Assembly: GCA_014804615.1 (NCBI GenBank)
Contig: JAAUZL010000009.1
Location: forward strand, 74,306-112,227
Direction of reading: 5' to 3'
DNA from: Lachnospiraceae bacterium
Lineage (GTDB): Bacteria > Bacillota > Clostridia > Lachnospirales > Lachnospiraceae
DNA length: 37,922 nucleotides
Within the stretch, counting starts at the first letter, position 1. Each line of letters begins with the position of its first letter. This document shows positions 23,279 to 31,718 of the stretch, in pieces. The notes under the pieces are model-generated. The model was given only the letters and a program-made list of their open reading frames with translations, was not told the DNA's origin and made no database searches. Made by a program: the position numbers and the translations under genes.

Positions 23279-24160
23279 ATGAATACGTTAAAGTATGGCG
23301 ATACCATCGGAATTATATCACCAAGCTGGGTAGCAGATCAAAATGATTATGAAAAGTACGCAAAAGGCATTGAAAAATTAGGGTTTCAGGTCAAATTCGG
23401 CAAGAATATTTATAAAGACACCTATGGATATACTGCAAGTGTAACAGAGCGTGTCGATGATTTGAATGAGATGATCTATGACGAAACCGTAAAGATGATA
23501 TTCTTTGGCGGGGGTTATGGAAGTGTAGATCTACTTCCATATATTGATTATAAAAAAATAAAAGAAACCCCGAAGCTTTTCCTGAGTTATAGTGATGGAA
23601 CATCAATACTTAATGCTATATATGCCCAAACCGGCATAACGACATATTATGGTCAGACACCGGGATTATTCGATAATATCAGCGAGTATGACAAAAAACA
23701 ATTTATTTCACATTTGATAGAAGGAAATGTAACCGATTATACTAGTAATAGTGATTGGTACACAATAACAGAAGGACGTTGTGAAGGAAGCCTTGTCGGA
23801 GGGTATTTACTTAATTTTGTTTTGACTCTAGGAAACAGATTTTTCCCCTACCAAACAGGCAGGAATTATATATTGTTTATTGAGGAATTAGATAAATTCC
23901 AATCGGTTCAGGACGTCAGTATGTTCTTGACTTGTATAGGACAAAGTCGGTTAATGGAACAAGTTACAGGATTGTTGTTTGGGCATTATTCGGATGAGGT
24001 TTCACCTCTGTTATTTGAAGTATTGGAAAGATTTGGGCAAAAATATAATATTCCTGTTGCCTACTGTGATGATTTCGGACATGGTTCCAATCATGCAATT
24101 TTTCCCATCGGAAGAAAAGCTGTTTTAGACACTGGAAATAAAACATTGTTATTTCAATAG
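23279..24160 (+). CDS. S66-family serine peptidase (MccF-like)
   Basis: A 293-residue cytosolic S66 peptidase. It opens KYGDTIGIISPSWVAD. The nucleophile Ser105 is in LSYSDGTS, Glu202 in LFIEELDK and His268 in DFGHGSNHA, giving a complete triad. FFGGGYGSVDLLPYIDY is the oxyanion and substrate loop of the family. Family roles are murein LD-carboxypeptidase (LdcA) or microcin C immunity (MccF). Pairing with a HIT hydrolase on one transcript favours the second. It is only moderately similar to the S66 protein at 17889, so the two are not a recent duplication. AAAGGA lies eight bases before the ATG. AT-rich codon use suggests acquisition with the HIT gene. Confidence 0.9.
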   Translation: MNTLKYGDTIGIISPSWVADQNDYEKYAKGIEKLGFQVKFGKNIYKDTYGYTASVTERVDDLNEMIYDETVKMIFFGGGYGSVDLLPYIDYKKIKETPKLFLSYSDGTSILNAIYAQTGITTYYGQTPGLFDNISEYDKKQFISHLIEGNVTDYTSNSDWYTITEGRCEGSLVGGYLLNFVLTLGNRFFPYQTGRNYILFIEELDKFQSVQDVSMFLTCIGQSRLMEQVTGLLFGHYSDEVSPLLFEVLERFGQKYNIPVAYCDDFGHGSNHAIFPIGRKAVLDTGNKTLLFQ

Positions 24161-24215
24161 AGCATATAAATGGTTAGAAATTGACGACTGACAGCAGAGG
24201 AGAACCAAGGCAGTT

Positions 24216-24950
24216 ATGTTACAGATTGGAATTTGCGATGACGAACCGCTTCTTATGAATGAAATAAAAGAAATTACAGAGGACTGTCTGCAACAGCAGC
24301 AGGTCTTTTCTATCCTGTCATCCTACACGGACGGTAAAGCACTCCTCTACGAAATTCAGGACGGCAAACACTTTGACCTCCTGCTTCTCGACATAGAAAT
24401 GCCGGATCTTTCCGGCATGGAACTTGCGAAACAGATCCACGAGCTTTTACCGGATGCCCTGATGATTTTTGTAACAGCTCATTACAAATATGCTGTGGAT
24501 GCCTATGAGCTTCATATCTTCCGTTACATTCCCAAAAATCAGTTGAAAGAACGCCTGCCCCATGCACTGAAAGATGCGGTTTCTCTTCTGGAGATACAGA
24601 ATACGGATTCCTATATTATCAGTAATCAAAACCGCTTTGAAAGGATTCCTCTCAGAGAGATCCTTTATATCGAAAAGGACGGCAAAAACGCTATCTTTCA
24701 TATGACTGCTGCCGAAAATCAAACAGACACCACACGACGGCTCCGCAAAACATTGACAGAAGTTTTTGATGAGCTGCATTCGGAAGAGTTTTATTTTATT
24801 GAGCGTGGATTTATCGTAAATTTACGACATGTAACGGGAATTTCTCACAACGACTGCATTCTCACGGATCAAACTCGACTGCCAATCTCCCAGAGCCGCC
24901 TGTCGGAGTTTAAGAAAAAACTGAACAGCTATTGGAAGGATAAAGTGTAA
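24216..24950 (+). CDS. LytTR-family response regulator
   Basis: A 244-residue response regulator. The receiver has the acidic pair CDDE (8-10), phospho-acceptor Asp59 in LLLLDIEMPDLSG and a conserved Thr in FVTAHYKYAVDAYE. The LytTR DNA-binding domain (about 140-240) has ILYIEKDGKNAIFH, EEFYFIERGFIVNLRHV and RLPISQSRLSEFKK. The binding site before the ATG is weak (AAGGCAG, very close), so translation may be low. It starts 55 bases after the S66 gene on the same strand and could be part of that operon. Its partner kinase follows after four bases. Confidence 0.92.
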   Translation: MLQIGICDDEPLLMNEIKEITEDCLQQQQVFSILSSYTDGKALLYEIQDGKHFDLLLLDIEMPDLSGMELAKQIHELLPDALMIFVTAHYKYAVDAYELHIFRYIPKNQLKERLPHALKDAVSLLEIQNTDSYIISNQNRFERIPLREILYIEKDGKNAIFHMTAAENQTDTTRRLRKTLTEVFDELHSEEFYFIERGFIVNLRHVTGISHNDCILTDQTRLPISQSRLSEFKKKLNSYWKDKV

Positions 24951-24954
24951 GCCT

Positions 24955-25623
24955 ATGCTGCAGACACCTAAGAACAGAATCCGCTTTCTGGAGCGAAAAA
25001 ATCAGGTATTGGAAGAGAACTACCATCTTCTCACGGATCTTTATCAAAAAAATGAACATCTGTATCACGATATGAATCATCATTTACAGATGATCTATCA
25101 CCTTGCCAAAAAGAATGGGACACCGGAAATTGAAGAATACGTCAACTCCATCAGCGCCCCCATCAACGAGTTATCCGACACCACATGGAGCGGCGTTGAT
25201 ATCGTGGACGCTATTTTAAACCATACCGTTCTCGAGGCGCAGCGACAGGGAATCGAGATAGATGTGAACGCGGAATTCCCGAAGGATTGTAATATTACAT
25301 CGGATGATTTGTGCGTTATCCTGTTTAATCTGCTCGACAATGCTATGGAAGCCTGTCTGCGCCGCATGCGGCAGACAGGCAATCCGCCACGCATAGAAGT
25401 GACCATTCGCAGAATTCACCAGTTTCTGATCATCAAAATACAAAATCCCTGCATCCCTCCCCGAAAACTGTTTGGGATATTTCCCACCACCAAGGCGGAT
25501 GCCCGCCATCACGGAATCGGCCTGCGCAATGTCAGGGAAAAAGTGGAAAAATATAATGGCAGTCTGGAGATAGAAGTGGAGGATGATGTGTTCACAGCGA
25601 CCGCACTGCTATTCTATGATTAG
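24955..25623 (+). CDS. Soluble GHKL histidine kinase without a membrane sensor
   Basis: A 222-residue protein with only the catalytic half of an AgrC/CitA-type kinase. A short coiled coil (about 8-32) leads to the phospho-acceptor region LYHDMNHHLQM (His38). The ATP-binding domain has the N box LLDNAMEACLRR and the glycine box HHGIGLRNVREKVEKYNGSL. No membrane helix or sensor domain is present, and the four-base gap to the regulator leaves no room for one. It is therefore either a cytosolic kinase with an unknown input, or a kinase that lost its sensor. A weak GGAAGGAT lies about 13 bases before the ATG. Confidence 0.85.
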   Translation: MLQTPKNRIRFLERKNQVLEENYHLLTDLYQKNEHLYHDMNHHLQMIYHLAKKNGTPEIEEYVNSISAPINELSDTTWSGVDIVDAILNHTVLEAQRQGIEIDVNAEFPKDCNITSDDLCVILFNLLDNAMEACLRRMRQTGNPPRIEVTIRRIHQFLIIKIQNPCIPPRKLFGIFPTTKADARHHGIGLRNVREKVEKYNGSLEIEVEDDVFTATALLFYD

Positions 25624-25664
25624 AGCAATGCAAAGACATCAATATGCTATCTTTACCTCCATTT

Positions 25665-26120
25665 CTACCGCCTCAGCTTTCTGGCGCATACAAAAACTGC
25701 CGTCGCCGTGGCAAGCAAAAACTCAGCGATTAGAACATGCTTTCCTACCCATTCCCACTCCCAAAAAAAATTTTGTTGCAGAGAATACACGGCAAAAAGC
25801 ACCAGATAAATAACAATTACATATAAAACGCACTCCCTGATCTTCTGCTGCCTCTGCTCCCGAACAAGCATCTGCTGCTGTTGCTTTTCCAGCATCTCTG
25901 TCTTTACCGACAGGTCATCTATCTCTGATGACTTTAATAAATAATCCGTTGTGACATCAAAAACCACGCTCATCGCCACGATCTTTTCCAATTCCGGCAC
26001 CGCCTGACCGCTTTCCCATTTAGAGACAGACTGTCTCGAGACATTCAATTTTTCAGCAAGCTGCTCCTGTGTCAGATCCTTTGCCTTTCGTAAGGTTAAT
26101 AGTTTTTCTGAAAAATCCAT
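25665..26120 (-). CDS. XRE-family regulator with C-terminal membrane helices
   Basis: A 151-residue protein. The N-terminal Cro/C1-type helix-turn-helix (about 5-62) has LTQEQLAEKLNVSRQSVSKWESGQ and VPELEKIVAMSVVFDVTTDYLL. A Gln/Glu-rich coiled coil (about 75-97) follows, then two hydrophobic segments (about 98-115 and 127-146) that look membrane-embedded. Membrane-tethered XRE proteins of this type are common next to transporters and two-component genes in Firmicutes. AGGAGG lies eight bases before the ATG at 26120; longer readings lack one. It is convergent with the soluble GHKL kinase. Confidence 0.87.
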   Translation of the reverse strand: MDFSEKLLTLRKAKDLTQEQLAEKLNVSRQSVSKWESGQAVPELEKIVAMSVVFDVTTDYLLKSSEIDDLSVKTEMLEKQQQQMLVREQRQQKIRECVLYVIVIYLVLFAVYSLQQNFFWEWEWVGKHVLIAEFLLATATAVFVCARKLRR

Positions 26121-26478
26121 ATCATTTTCCTCCTTGTTTTGATACCTAAACCCTACCAAAACCTTCTGTCCCTTTCTATGTCGTCTCCTGTACATCTGCG
26201 CAACCGTCGGTAGCATTCCGAAACCAATTTATAAATGTATAATATATTTATTAGGTTAAACTATGTGTTACTAAATATATCGTGGGGAATTTACATTTTT
26301 CTAATAGTTATGCCTAATTTCTCTATATTGCCGCTATCGGCAAAAGCTATAATAATAAATTTGGAATTTATAGATATTTTGCCGATAAAATGATATAATA
26401 TATGCGATGACAATGAGGAAATCGCAGACTTCCGAATTTACACTGCGAAGGTAAATGATATACTTTGGAGGAAAAGAA
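26121..26478. promoter_or_regulatory. Divergent regulatory region between XRE and Fic genes with inverted repeats
   Basis: This 358-base stretch has no gene. It holds TTGCCG-CTAT-CGGCAA (26328-26343) and a longer inverted repeat, TATCGGCAAAA (26335-26345) with TTTTGCCGATA (26377-26387), whose interior is also palindromic (AATT-TGG-AATT). TATAAT at 26394-26399 is a likely -10 box of the fic gene, so the repeats would cover the promoter. The left part is plain AT-rich sequence in which I see nothing further. Confidence 0.5.
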
Positions 26479-27369
26479 ATGGGGTATCTTTCTGTTGCAG
26501 AAATAGCAAAAAGGTGGAATATTTCGGAACGCAGTGTGAGGAATTATTGCGCACAAAACCGGGTGGAAGGTGCATTCCTTACCGGAAAAACATGGAATAT
26601 CCCGGAAAATGCTTGTAAGCCCGAGCGTTCCAATAAAAAGAAAAAGGAGCCTGTTACCTTATTAGAAATTTTGCAGGACGAGAAAAAGAAAAACTATTCT
26701 GGCGGGATTTATCATAAAACGCAGATTGACCTGACATACAATTCAAACCACATCGAGGGCAGCCGTTTGACACATGATCAGACCCGTTATATTTTTGAAA
26801 CAAACACCGTCGGTGTGGAAAATGATGTTCTAAATGTAGATGATATTATCGAAACAATGAATCACTTCAGGTGTGTAGACAAAATTATTGACGATGCCAA
26901 GGTTATTTTATCAGAAAAATTCATCAAAGAATTGCATTCCCTGTTAAAAAACGGAACAAGTGATGCAAGACTTGAATGGTTTGCGATAGGCCATTATAAG
27001 AAACGTGCAAATGAAGTCGGGGGAATGCCTACCATATTGCCGAATCAGGTAGCCAGCGAGATGAAAAAACTGCTTTCTGAGTATAATAGAGGAAACCATA
27101 AAACCTTAGAAGATATTCTGGAATTCCATGTGCAATTCGAAAAAATACATCCATTTCAGGATGGAAACGGACGTGTCGGCAGATTGATCATGTTTAAGGA
27201 ATGTCTAAAATACAATATTGTTCCATTTATTATCGAGGATAATATTAAAATGTTCTATTATCGCGGCTTAAAAGAATGGACCCGGGAAAAGGGATATTTA
27301 AAAGACACCTGTTTATCGGCACAGGATAAATATAAAATGTATTTGGATTATTTTGGTATCCAGGGATAG
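26479..27369 (+). CDS. Fic-domain protein with N-terminal DNA-binding domain
   Basis: A 296-residue protein. Residues about 1-48 are an excisionase/MerR-like winged helix (LSVAEIAKRWNISERSVRNYC, then GKTWNIP). After a Lys-rich linker comes the Fic domain with the full catalytic motif HPFQDGNGRVGR (about 224-235). The auto-inhibition motif SNHIEG (about 89-94) matches the (S/T)xxxE(G/N) pattern, placing it among self-inhibited class II Fic enzymes. Such enzymes transfer AMP or another nucleotide to a protein target; the target is unknown. The start has GGAGG seven bases upstream. Inverted repeats over its promoter suggest that its own DNA-binding domain controls it. The gene is AT-rich. Confidence 0.9.
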   Translation: MGYLSVAEIAKRWNISERSVRNYCAQNRVEGAFLTGKTWNIPENACKPERSNKKKKEPVTLLEILQDEKKKNYSGGIYHKTQIDLTYNSNHIEGSRLTHDQTRYIFETNTVGVENDVLNVDDIIETMNHFRCVDKIIDDAKVILSEKFIKELHSLLKNGTSDARLEWFAIGHYKKRANEVGGMPTILPNQVASEMKKLLSEYNRGNHKTLEDILEFHVQFEKIHPFQDGNGRVGRLIMFKECLKYNIVPFIIEDNIKMFYYRGLKEWTREKGYLKDTCLSAQDKYKMYLDYFGIQG

Positions 27370-27376
27370 ACATAAA

Positions 27377-27420
27377 AGTGATGAGAGTACAGCTGATGTG
27401 CAGCTGACTGCCTTGTCACT
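27377..27420. other. Stem-loop between convergent fic and VOC genes
   Basis: CAGCTG-ATGTG-CAGCTG (27390-27406) lies within an outer AGTGA/TCACT pair. There is no T-run, so it is at best a weak terminator or a transcript-end structure. Confidence 0.35.
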
Positions 27421-27835
27421 CTGTCATAAAACCCCATTGCACACCAAATTTATCAACAAAATTAACCGATAATTCACTGTAAGGTAATTTTTCGAACGGG
27501 TCAACAATTGTGCTTCCTTCTTTGAAAAACTCATAGCAAGCAAGAAGTTCTTCGACAGATGTAAACATAACAATTAAATGAACAGCACAATTAAGAGATT
27601 TATCCTTGTTGCCAAATCTATCATTCAGAAAAACTTTTTGTCCGTGAATGTTCATAACAGCGTGCGCTATTCTGTTATTGTCTGGATATTCTTTAGATTC
27701 ATCATTACAATTGTCTACGATACGCGCATAATCATGGCTGTATACGATATTTTCGGCTTTTGTATTAAACGCTTTCTCATATATAGCAATCGCTTCATCG
27801 CAGTTGCCACAAAAATGCAAGTGTGGTATCAGCAT
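27416..27835 (-). CDS. VOC-superfamily (PhnB / glyoxalase-like) protein
   Basis: A 139-residue protein of the vicinal oxygen chelate fold. The opening IPHLHFCGNCDEAIAIYEKAFNT is the usual first strand and helix of PhnB-like proteins; NRIAHAVMNIHGQKVFLND and the closing DKFGVQWGFMTE also fit. Members include glyoxalases, antibiotic-binding and dioxygenase proteins, and many, like this one, have no known substrate. GGGAGG lies six bases before the ATG. It is convergent with the fic gene. Confidence 0.85.
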   Translation of the reverse strand: MLIPHLHFCGNCDEAIAIYEKAFNTKAENIVYSHDYARIVDNCNDESKEYPDNNRIAHAVMNIHGQKVFLNDRFGNKDKSLNCAVHLIVMFTSVEELLACYEFFKEGSTIVDPFEKLPYSELSVNFVDKFGVQWGFMTE

Positions 27836-27903
27836 AATTTACCTCCCCAACTATTAAATTAACGTCAACATTTTCTACGAATTGATTCTATCATATTGTG
27901 AAT

Positions 27904-28017
27904 CTATTGCAATACTTTGGACGCAAAAGTGGCTTCTGCAAGTCTTTCGGTATTATCGGTTGACTGCATAACGGCTTCCATTGCTTTCCCTTTACCGCCA
28001 TACCATTTCAGTAAAAA
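27904..28017 (-). pseudogene. Possible gene remnant, C-terminal fragment
   Basis: An open frame of 37 codons without a start codon reads FLLKWYGGKGKAMEAVMQ and continues to a stop, with coding-like composition. It sits between the VOC gene and the pgi terminator. I do not recognise the parent protein; chance is possible. Confidence 0.25.
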
Positions 28018-28035
28018 TCATATATATCGAAAAAA

Positions 28036-28063
28036 GCGGACTGGACACAAATGCCCAACCCGC
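28036..28063 (-). terminator. Rho-independent terminator of pgi
   Basis: On the minus strand an 11-bp stem (GCGGGTTGGGC with GTCCAGTCCGC, including G-U pairs) closes a six-base loop and is followed by TTTTTT. It starts 15 bases after the pgi stop. Confidence 0.8.
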
Positions 28064-28077
28064 CTCTTTTACTTCTC

Positions 28078-29424
28078 TTATAGTCTCTTAAGCAATTCCT
28101 CTCTCTGTGCCTCATAACCCGGCTTGCCAAGGAGTGCAAACATGTTCTTCTTATAGCTCTCCACACCCGGCTGGTTGAACGGATTCACACCGAGGAGATA
28201 TCCGCTGACGCCGCAGGCAAACTCAAAGAAGTAGAACAGTTCACCCAGATAGAACTCATTCACTTCGGGTATATTGATCATAAAGTTCGGAACCTGTCCG
28301 TCCGTATGTGCCAGAATCGTGCCGTTCATAGCGCTCTTGTTGACAAAGTCCACATTCTTGCCCGCCAGATAGTTCAGGCCGTCCAGATCTACCGGTTCCT
28401 CGCCGATGATGATCTCTTCTCTGCTGGTCTCAATATTGAGCACGGTCTCAAACATATTTCTGGAACCATCCTGAATGAACTGTCCCATGGAATGCAGATC
28501 TGTGGTAAGATCCACGCTTGCCGGGAAGATACCCTTCTGGTCCTTGCCCTCGGACTCGCCGTAAAGCTGCTTCCACCACTCGGATACATAATGCACGCTG
28601 GGCTCGTAGTTGGCAAGAATCTCGATCGCCTTGCCCTTTCTCAGCAAAATGTTACGCAGCGCCGCATACTTCACCGCATCGTTCTCCTCGAAAGGAGCCT
28701 CCAACGCCATCTTTCTGCCCTCTGCAGCACCTTCCATCAATTTATCAATGTCCGCACCGGACACTGCAATGGGAAGCAGACCTACCGCTGTCAGCACTGA
28801 GAAACGGCCGCCTACGTCATCCGGAACTACAAAGCTCTCGTAGCCTTCCTCATTGGCAAGATTCTTAAGGGAACCTCTCGCCTTATCGGTAGTAGCGTAG
28901 ATTCTCTTAGCAGCACCGTCCTTGCCGTATTTCTTCTCCGCCATCTCCTTGAATACACGGAATGCAATGGCAGGCTCGGTGGTCGTACCGGATTTGGAGA
29001 TCATATTGATGGAGAAATCTCTGTCGCCAATCACATCGATCAGATGCTTGATATATGTAGAGCTGATGGAGTTACCCACAAAGTAGATCTCCGGTGTCTT
29101 TCTGATAGACTTGTCCACTACATTATAGAAGCTGTGGCGCAAAAACTCGATAGCCGCTCTGGCCCCCAAATAGGAGCCGCCGATACCGATCACAACAAGC
29201 ACCTCGGAATCGCTCTGGATCTTCTCTGCCGCCTTCTTGATCCGCGCAAACTCCTCCTTGTCATAATTCACGGGAAGATCGATCCATCCCAGAAAATCGT
29301 TCCCTGCGCCGCTCTTGCTTACAAGTACCTCTTTCGCATCCAGGGCAAGCTTTTTCATAGACTCTACTTCATTCTCTCCTATGAAAGATGCCGCTTTTGA
29401 ATAATCAAACGTAACTTTACTCAT
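28078..29424 (-). CDS. pgi: Glucose-6-phosphate isomerase
   Basis: A 448-residue cytosolic enzyme converting glucose-6-phosphate and fructose-6-phosphate in glycolysis. Length and sequence match the short Firmicutes form. Motifs include [32 protein letters not shown] (phosphate-binding Ser-Gly-Thr), [19 protein letters not shown] with the catalytic Arg region, and a C-terminal [14 protein letters not shown] holding the catalytic Lys. AAGGAGG lies five bases before the ATG. It follows murG on the same strand with a 64-base gap and has its own terminator. Confidence 0.98.
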   Translation of the reverse strand: MSKVTFDYSKAASFIGENEVESMKKLALDAKEVLVSKSGAGNDFLGWIDLPVNYDKEEFARIKKAAEKIQSDSEVLVVIGIGGSYLGARAAIEFLRHSFYNVVDKSIRKTPEIYFVGNSISSTYIKHLIDVIGDRDFSINMISKSGTTTEPAIAFRVFKEMAEKKYGKDGAAKRIYATTDKARGSLKNLANEEGYESFVVPDDVGGRFSVLTAVGLLPIAVSGADIDKLMEGAAEGRKMALEAPFEENDAVKYAALRNILLRKGKAIEILANYEPSVHYVSEWWKQLYGESEGKDQKGIFPASVDLTTDLHSMGQFIQDGSRNMFETVLNIETSREEIIIGEEPVDLDGLNYLAGKNVDFVNKSAMNGTILAHTDGQVPNFMINIPEVNEFYLGELFYFFEFACGVSGYLLGVNPFNQPGVESYKKNMFALLGKPGYEAQREELLKRL

Positions 29425-29488
29425 CTCGTCCTCCTTTTATTTTATATTCAGGTGCCGTATCGTACACCTTATTTTACAACCTAAACCT

Positions 29489-30562
29489 TTATGATACATT
29501 GACCGTATCTTCGATCAAACCGATGATCGTACCGATCGCATCGCGCTGACTGCTCTTTTTCATCGCATCAATATAAGTAAATCTGTTAAAATACAGCTCC
29601 TGTATCTTCTCAAGGAGCAGCTTATTGGTCAGATCATCCTCATCAATCACAATACTAAAGCCCTGCGATTCAAAAGATTTCGCGTTAAGAAGCTGGTCTC
29701 CTCTGCTGCTGGATGCGGGAAGCGGAATCAAAATGTTCGGCTTTTTGAGCGCTAAGATCTCGCTGATCGCATTGGCGCCTGCTCTGGAGATCACGATATC
29801 CGCCATAGCAAAGATATCCTTCATCTCGGACTTCACATATTCAAACTGTTTATAGCCCTGCGTGGTGAGCAAAAGATTATCCACCTTCTCCTTACCGCAC
29901 AGATGCACAACCTGAAAATCCTCTAAAAGCTCCGGCAGAACATCCCTGACCGCCTGATTGATCGCCGCAGATCCCAGACTTCCGCCCACTACCATGATGA
30001 CCGGCTTCGAATTATCAAACCCGCACAGCCGATAAGCCGCTTCCTTATCTCCCATGGCAAGCTCCTTGCGGATCGGAGAACCCGTCAATACCGCCTTCGC
30101 CGCAGGAAGCTGGCTAAAGGTTTCCGGGAAATTACAGCACACTTTTTTTGCCACCGGGATGCAGAGCTTGTTAGCCAAACCCGGCGTCATATCTGACTCG
30201 TGAATGATACAGGGAATCCCCAGTGAAGCCGCCGCACGCACCACAGGCACACTAACAAATCCGCCTTTGGAAAAAAGCACATCGGGCTTAATCTCCTTGA
30301 GATATTTCCGTGCTTCTCTCACTCCCTTGATCACACGGAAAGGATCCGAAAAATTCTTAGGGTCAAAATACCGTCTGAATTTACCTGTCGCAATCCCATA
30401 ATAGGGGATATCAAAATCCTCCATCAGCTTTTTTTCTATGCCGTCATAGGATCCCATATACACAATATCATACTCCAGCTCTTTCAGCCTCGGAATCAAC
30501 GCCATATTCGGCGTTACATGTCCGGCTGTGCCGCCGCCTGTCAGTACGATCTTTTTACCCAT
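29489..30562 (-). CDS. murG: UDP-GlcNAc:lipid I N-acetylglucosaminyltransferase MurG
   Basis: A 357-residue GT-B glycosyltransferase (family GT28) that adds GlcNAc to lipid I to form lipid II at the inner face of the membrane. Motifs: N-terminal glycine loop LTGGGTAGHVTPN, FSKGGFVSVP, IHESDMTPGLANK, the second glycine loop VVGGSLGSAAIN and the UDP-binding region ISRAGANAISEI with LIPLPASSSRGDQLLNA. The second residue of the usual GGTGGH is Ala here, a mild variation. GGAGG lies eight bases before the ATG. It is away from the division gene cluster and follows the TSCPD gene by 15 bases, so it is probably the stand-alone clostridial copy. Confidence 0.97.
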   Translation of the reverse strand: MGKKIVLTGGGTAGHVTPNMALIPRLKELEYDIVYMGSYDGIEKKLMEDFDIPYYGIATGKFRRYFDPKNFSDPFRVIKGVREARKYLKEIKPDVLFSKGGFVSVPVVRAAASLGIPCIIHESDMTPGLANKLCIPVAKKVCCNFPETFSQLPAAKAVLTGSPIRKELAMGDKEAAYRLCGFDNSKPVIMVVGGSLGSAAINQAVRDVLPELLEDFQVVHLCGKEKVDNLLLTTQGYKQFEYVKSEMKDIFAMADIVISRAGANAISEILALKKPNILIPLPASSSRGDQLLNAKSFESQGFSIVIDEDDLTNKLLLEKIQELYFNRFTYIDAMKKSSQRDAIGTIIGLIEDTVNVS

Positions 30563-30577
30563 AACAATATCCTCCGC

Positions 30578-30820
30578 TTAATGATCCAATATTTCCTGCA
30601 AAGCACATGCCAGTTGATCCGGACAGGATGTATTCTTAAAACCGCACTTGATGCCGCGCAGTCTGCTGATCGCTTCCTCCGCTTTCATGCCAACGACCAG
30701 TTTGGAAATCCCCTGCGTATTGCCGTTACATCCACCCGTGAACTGGACAGATTTAATAATGCCTTCCTCTACTTCCACATCTATCGCCTTAGAACAGACT
30801 CCCTTCGGTTGGTAGATCAT
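30578..30820 (-). CDS. TSCPD-domain protein (four-Cys family, TIGR03905-like)
   Basis: An 80-residue protein with conserved cysteines in PKGVCSKAI, TGGCNGNTQGI and GIKCGFKNTSCPDQLA. This matches the small family related to the C-terminal zinc domain of vitamin B12-dependent ribonucleotide reductases. The function is unknown; a metal-binding or redox role is likely from the Cys set. AAGGAGG lies eight bases before the ATG at 30820. It is the first gene of the run into murG and pgi. Confidence 0.88.
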   Translation of the reverse strand: MIYQPKGVCSKAIDVEVEEGIIKSVQFTGGCNGNTQGISKLVVGMKAEEAISRLRGIKCGFKNTSCPDQLACALQEILDH

Positions 30821-31013
30821 ATTCACTTCCTCCTTATCTGCATTAATCATCCACAGCCTATCATTAGTAGTATATCCTAACACAAGGCAGAGTGCAAGAA
30901 AGCAAATATCTCTTCTCCACCTTTCGGTGAAAAATTTGTCGATGCCTTACGGCTTTTTCTCCGGCAAAATACTAATATAATATAAGTATGCACTCTATCG
31001 AACGGAGGTAACC

Positions 31014-31718
31014 ATGTTCACAATCTTTTTTCGTCACAAAAATTTTATGATCGCCATCCTGGCACTGCTCTCCTGTAGTATTTTATGTCAGGTTCTGATT
31101 GGTGTGCTATATCACAAGCTGATCCGGGAGACGGAGAATATGTCCGCCACAAAAAATAAATCTCTCCAAAAACTAAAACTGAAATTTACCAGCTGCAGGC
31201 AGCTGCACGAGAGTATTCCCAACGTTTCCGTCTTTGTGGACAAGTATCTGCATCAGATCCGGATCGGTCGGATCTCTCTGTCTTTCCTCAAGCATCTTTC
31301 CGGGCAGCTTACGCTTCTGGCTGTATTGGTAGCAGGCATCGGCGCCTGTCTGGGCATCATTCACGGCGAAAGTTTTCTGATGATCGCTCCTTTTTATCTG
31401 ATCAGCTTTTTCGGCCTTTATCTTTATTTTGCTGTAACTTCTCTGTTGGATATCCCCGGGAAAATAAGCATTCTGCGCACAAATCTGGTGGATTATCTGG
31501 AAAATCATTTGGCCGGCCGGTTGGATCAGACACAGCTCGATATGCGTCTGGTTGGTATGGAGGTATCAGCCGAACCGGGGACAGATAAGGCAACCGCCCT
31601 AAAAGACACTATGAAAAATACGACTACGGAAAAAGAATTGCACACAAAAAATTCTCTTGCCTTCACGCCCTCTGAGGCAGAGGAATTAGAACTGCTCCTG
31701 CGGGAATTTTTAGTTTGA
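31014..31718 (+). CDS. Integral membrane protein of unknown function
   Basis: A 234-residue protein that I do not recognise. It has an N-terminal helix (about 12-33), a basic cytosolic loop with a short coiled coil (about 40-85) and two central helices (about 96-118 and 122-145). A charged tail ends in a Glu/Leu-rich helix (SEAEELELLLREFLV). ACGGAGGTAACC directly precedes the ATG. It is divergent from the TSCPD gene and its last nine bases overlap the convergent 72-residue gene. TATAAT at 30976-30981 is a likely -10 box. Confidence 0.75.
   Translation: MFTIFFRHKNFMIAILALLSCSILCQVLIGVLYHKLIRETENMSATKNKSLQKLKLKFTSCRQLHESIPNVSVFVDKYLHQIRIGRISLSFLKHLSGQLTLLAVLVAGIGACLGIIHGESFLMIAPFYLISFFGLYLYFAVTSLLDIPGKISILRTNLVDYLENHLAGRLDQTQLDMRLVGMEVSAEPGTDKATALKDTMKNTTTEKELHTKNSLAFTPSEAEELELLLREFLV

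Noticed and set aside
24181-24215. Second copy of the XRE operator (GACTGACAG) before the LytTR regulator
   Set aside because: Only the right half matches CTGTCA-AC-TGACAG; without a left arm it is not a supported site.
16598-25623. A full microcin C biosynthesis cluster
   Set aside because: No ThiF/MccB-like adenylyltransferase, MccD, MccE or precursor gene is visible; only immunity-like and export functions are supported.
30918-30957. Small hairpins CACC-TTTC-GGTG and GCC-TTAC-GGC before the gene at 31014
   Set aside because: Stems of three to four pairs are common by chance and no upstream plus-strand gene needs a terminator.
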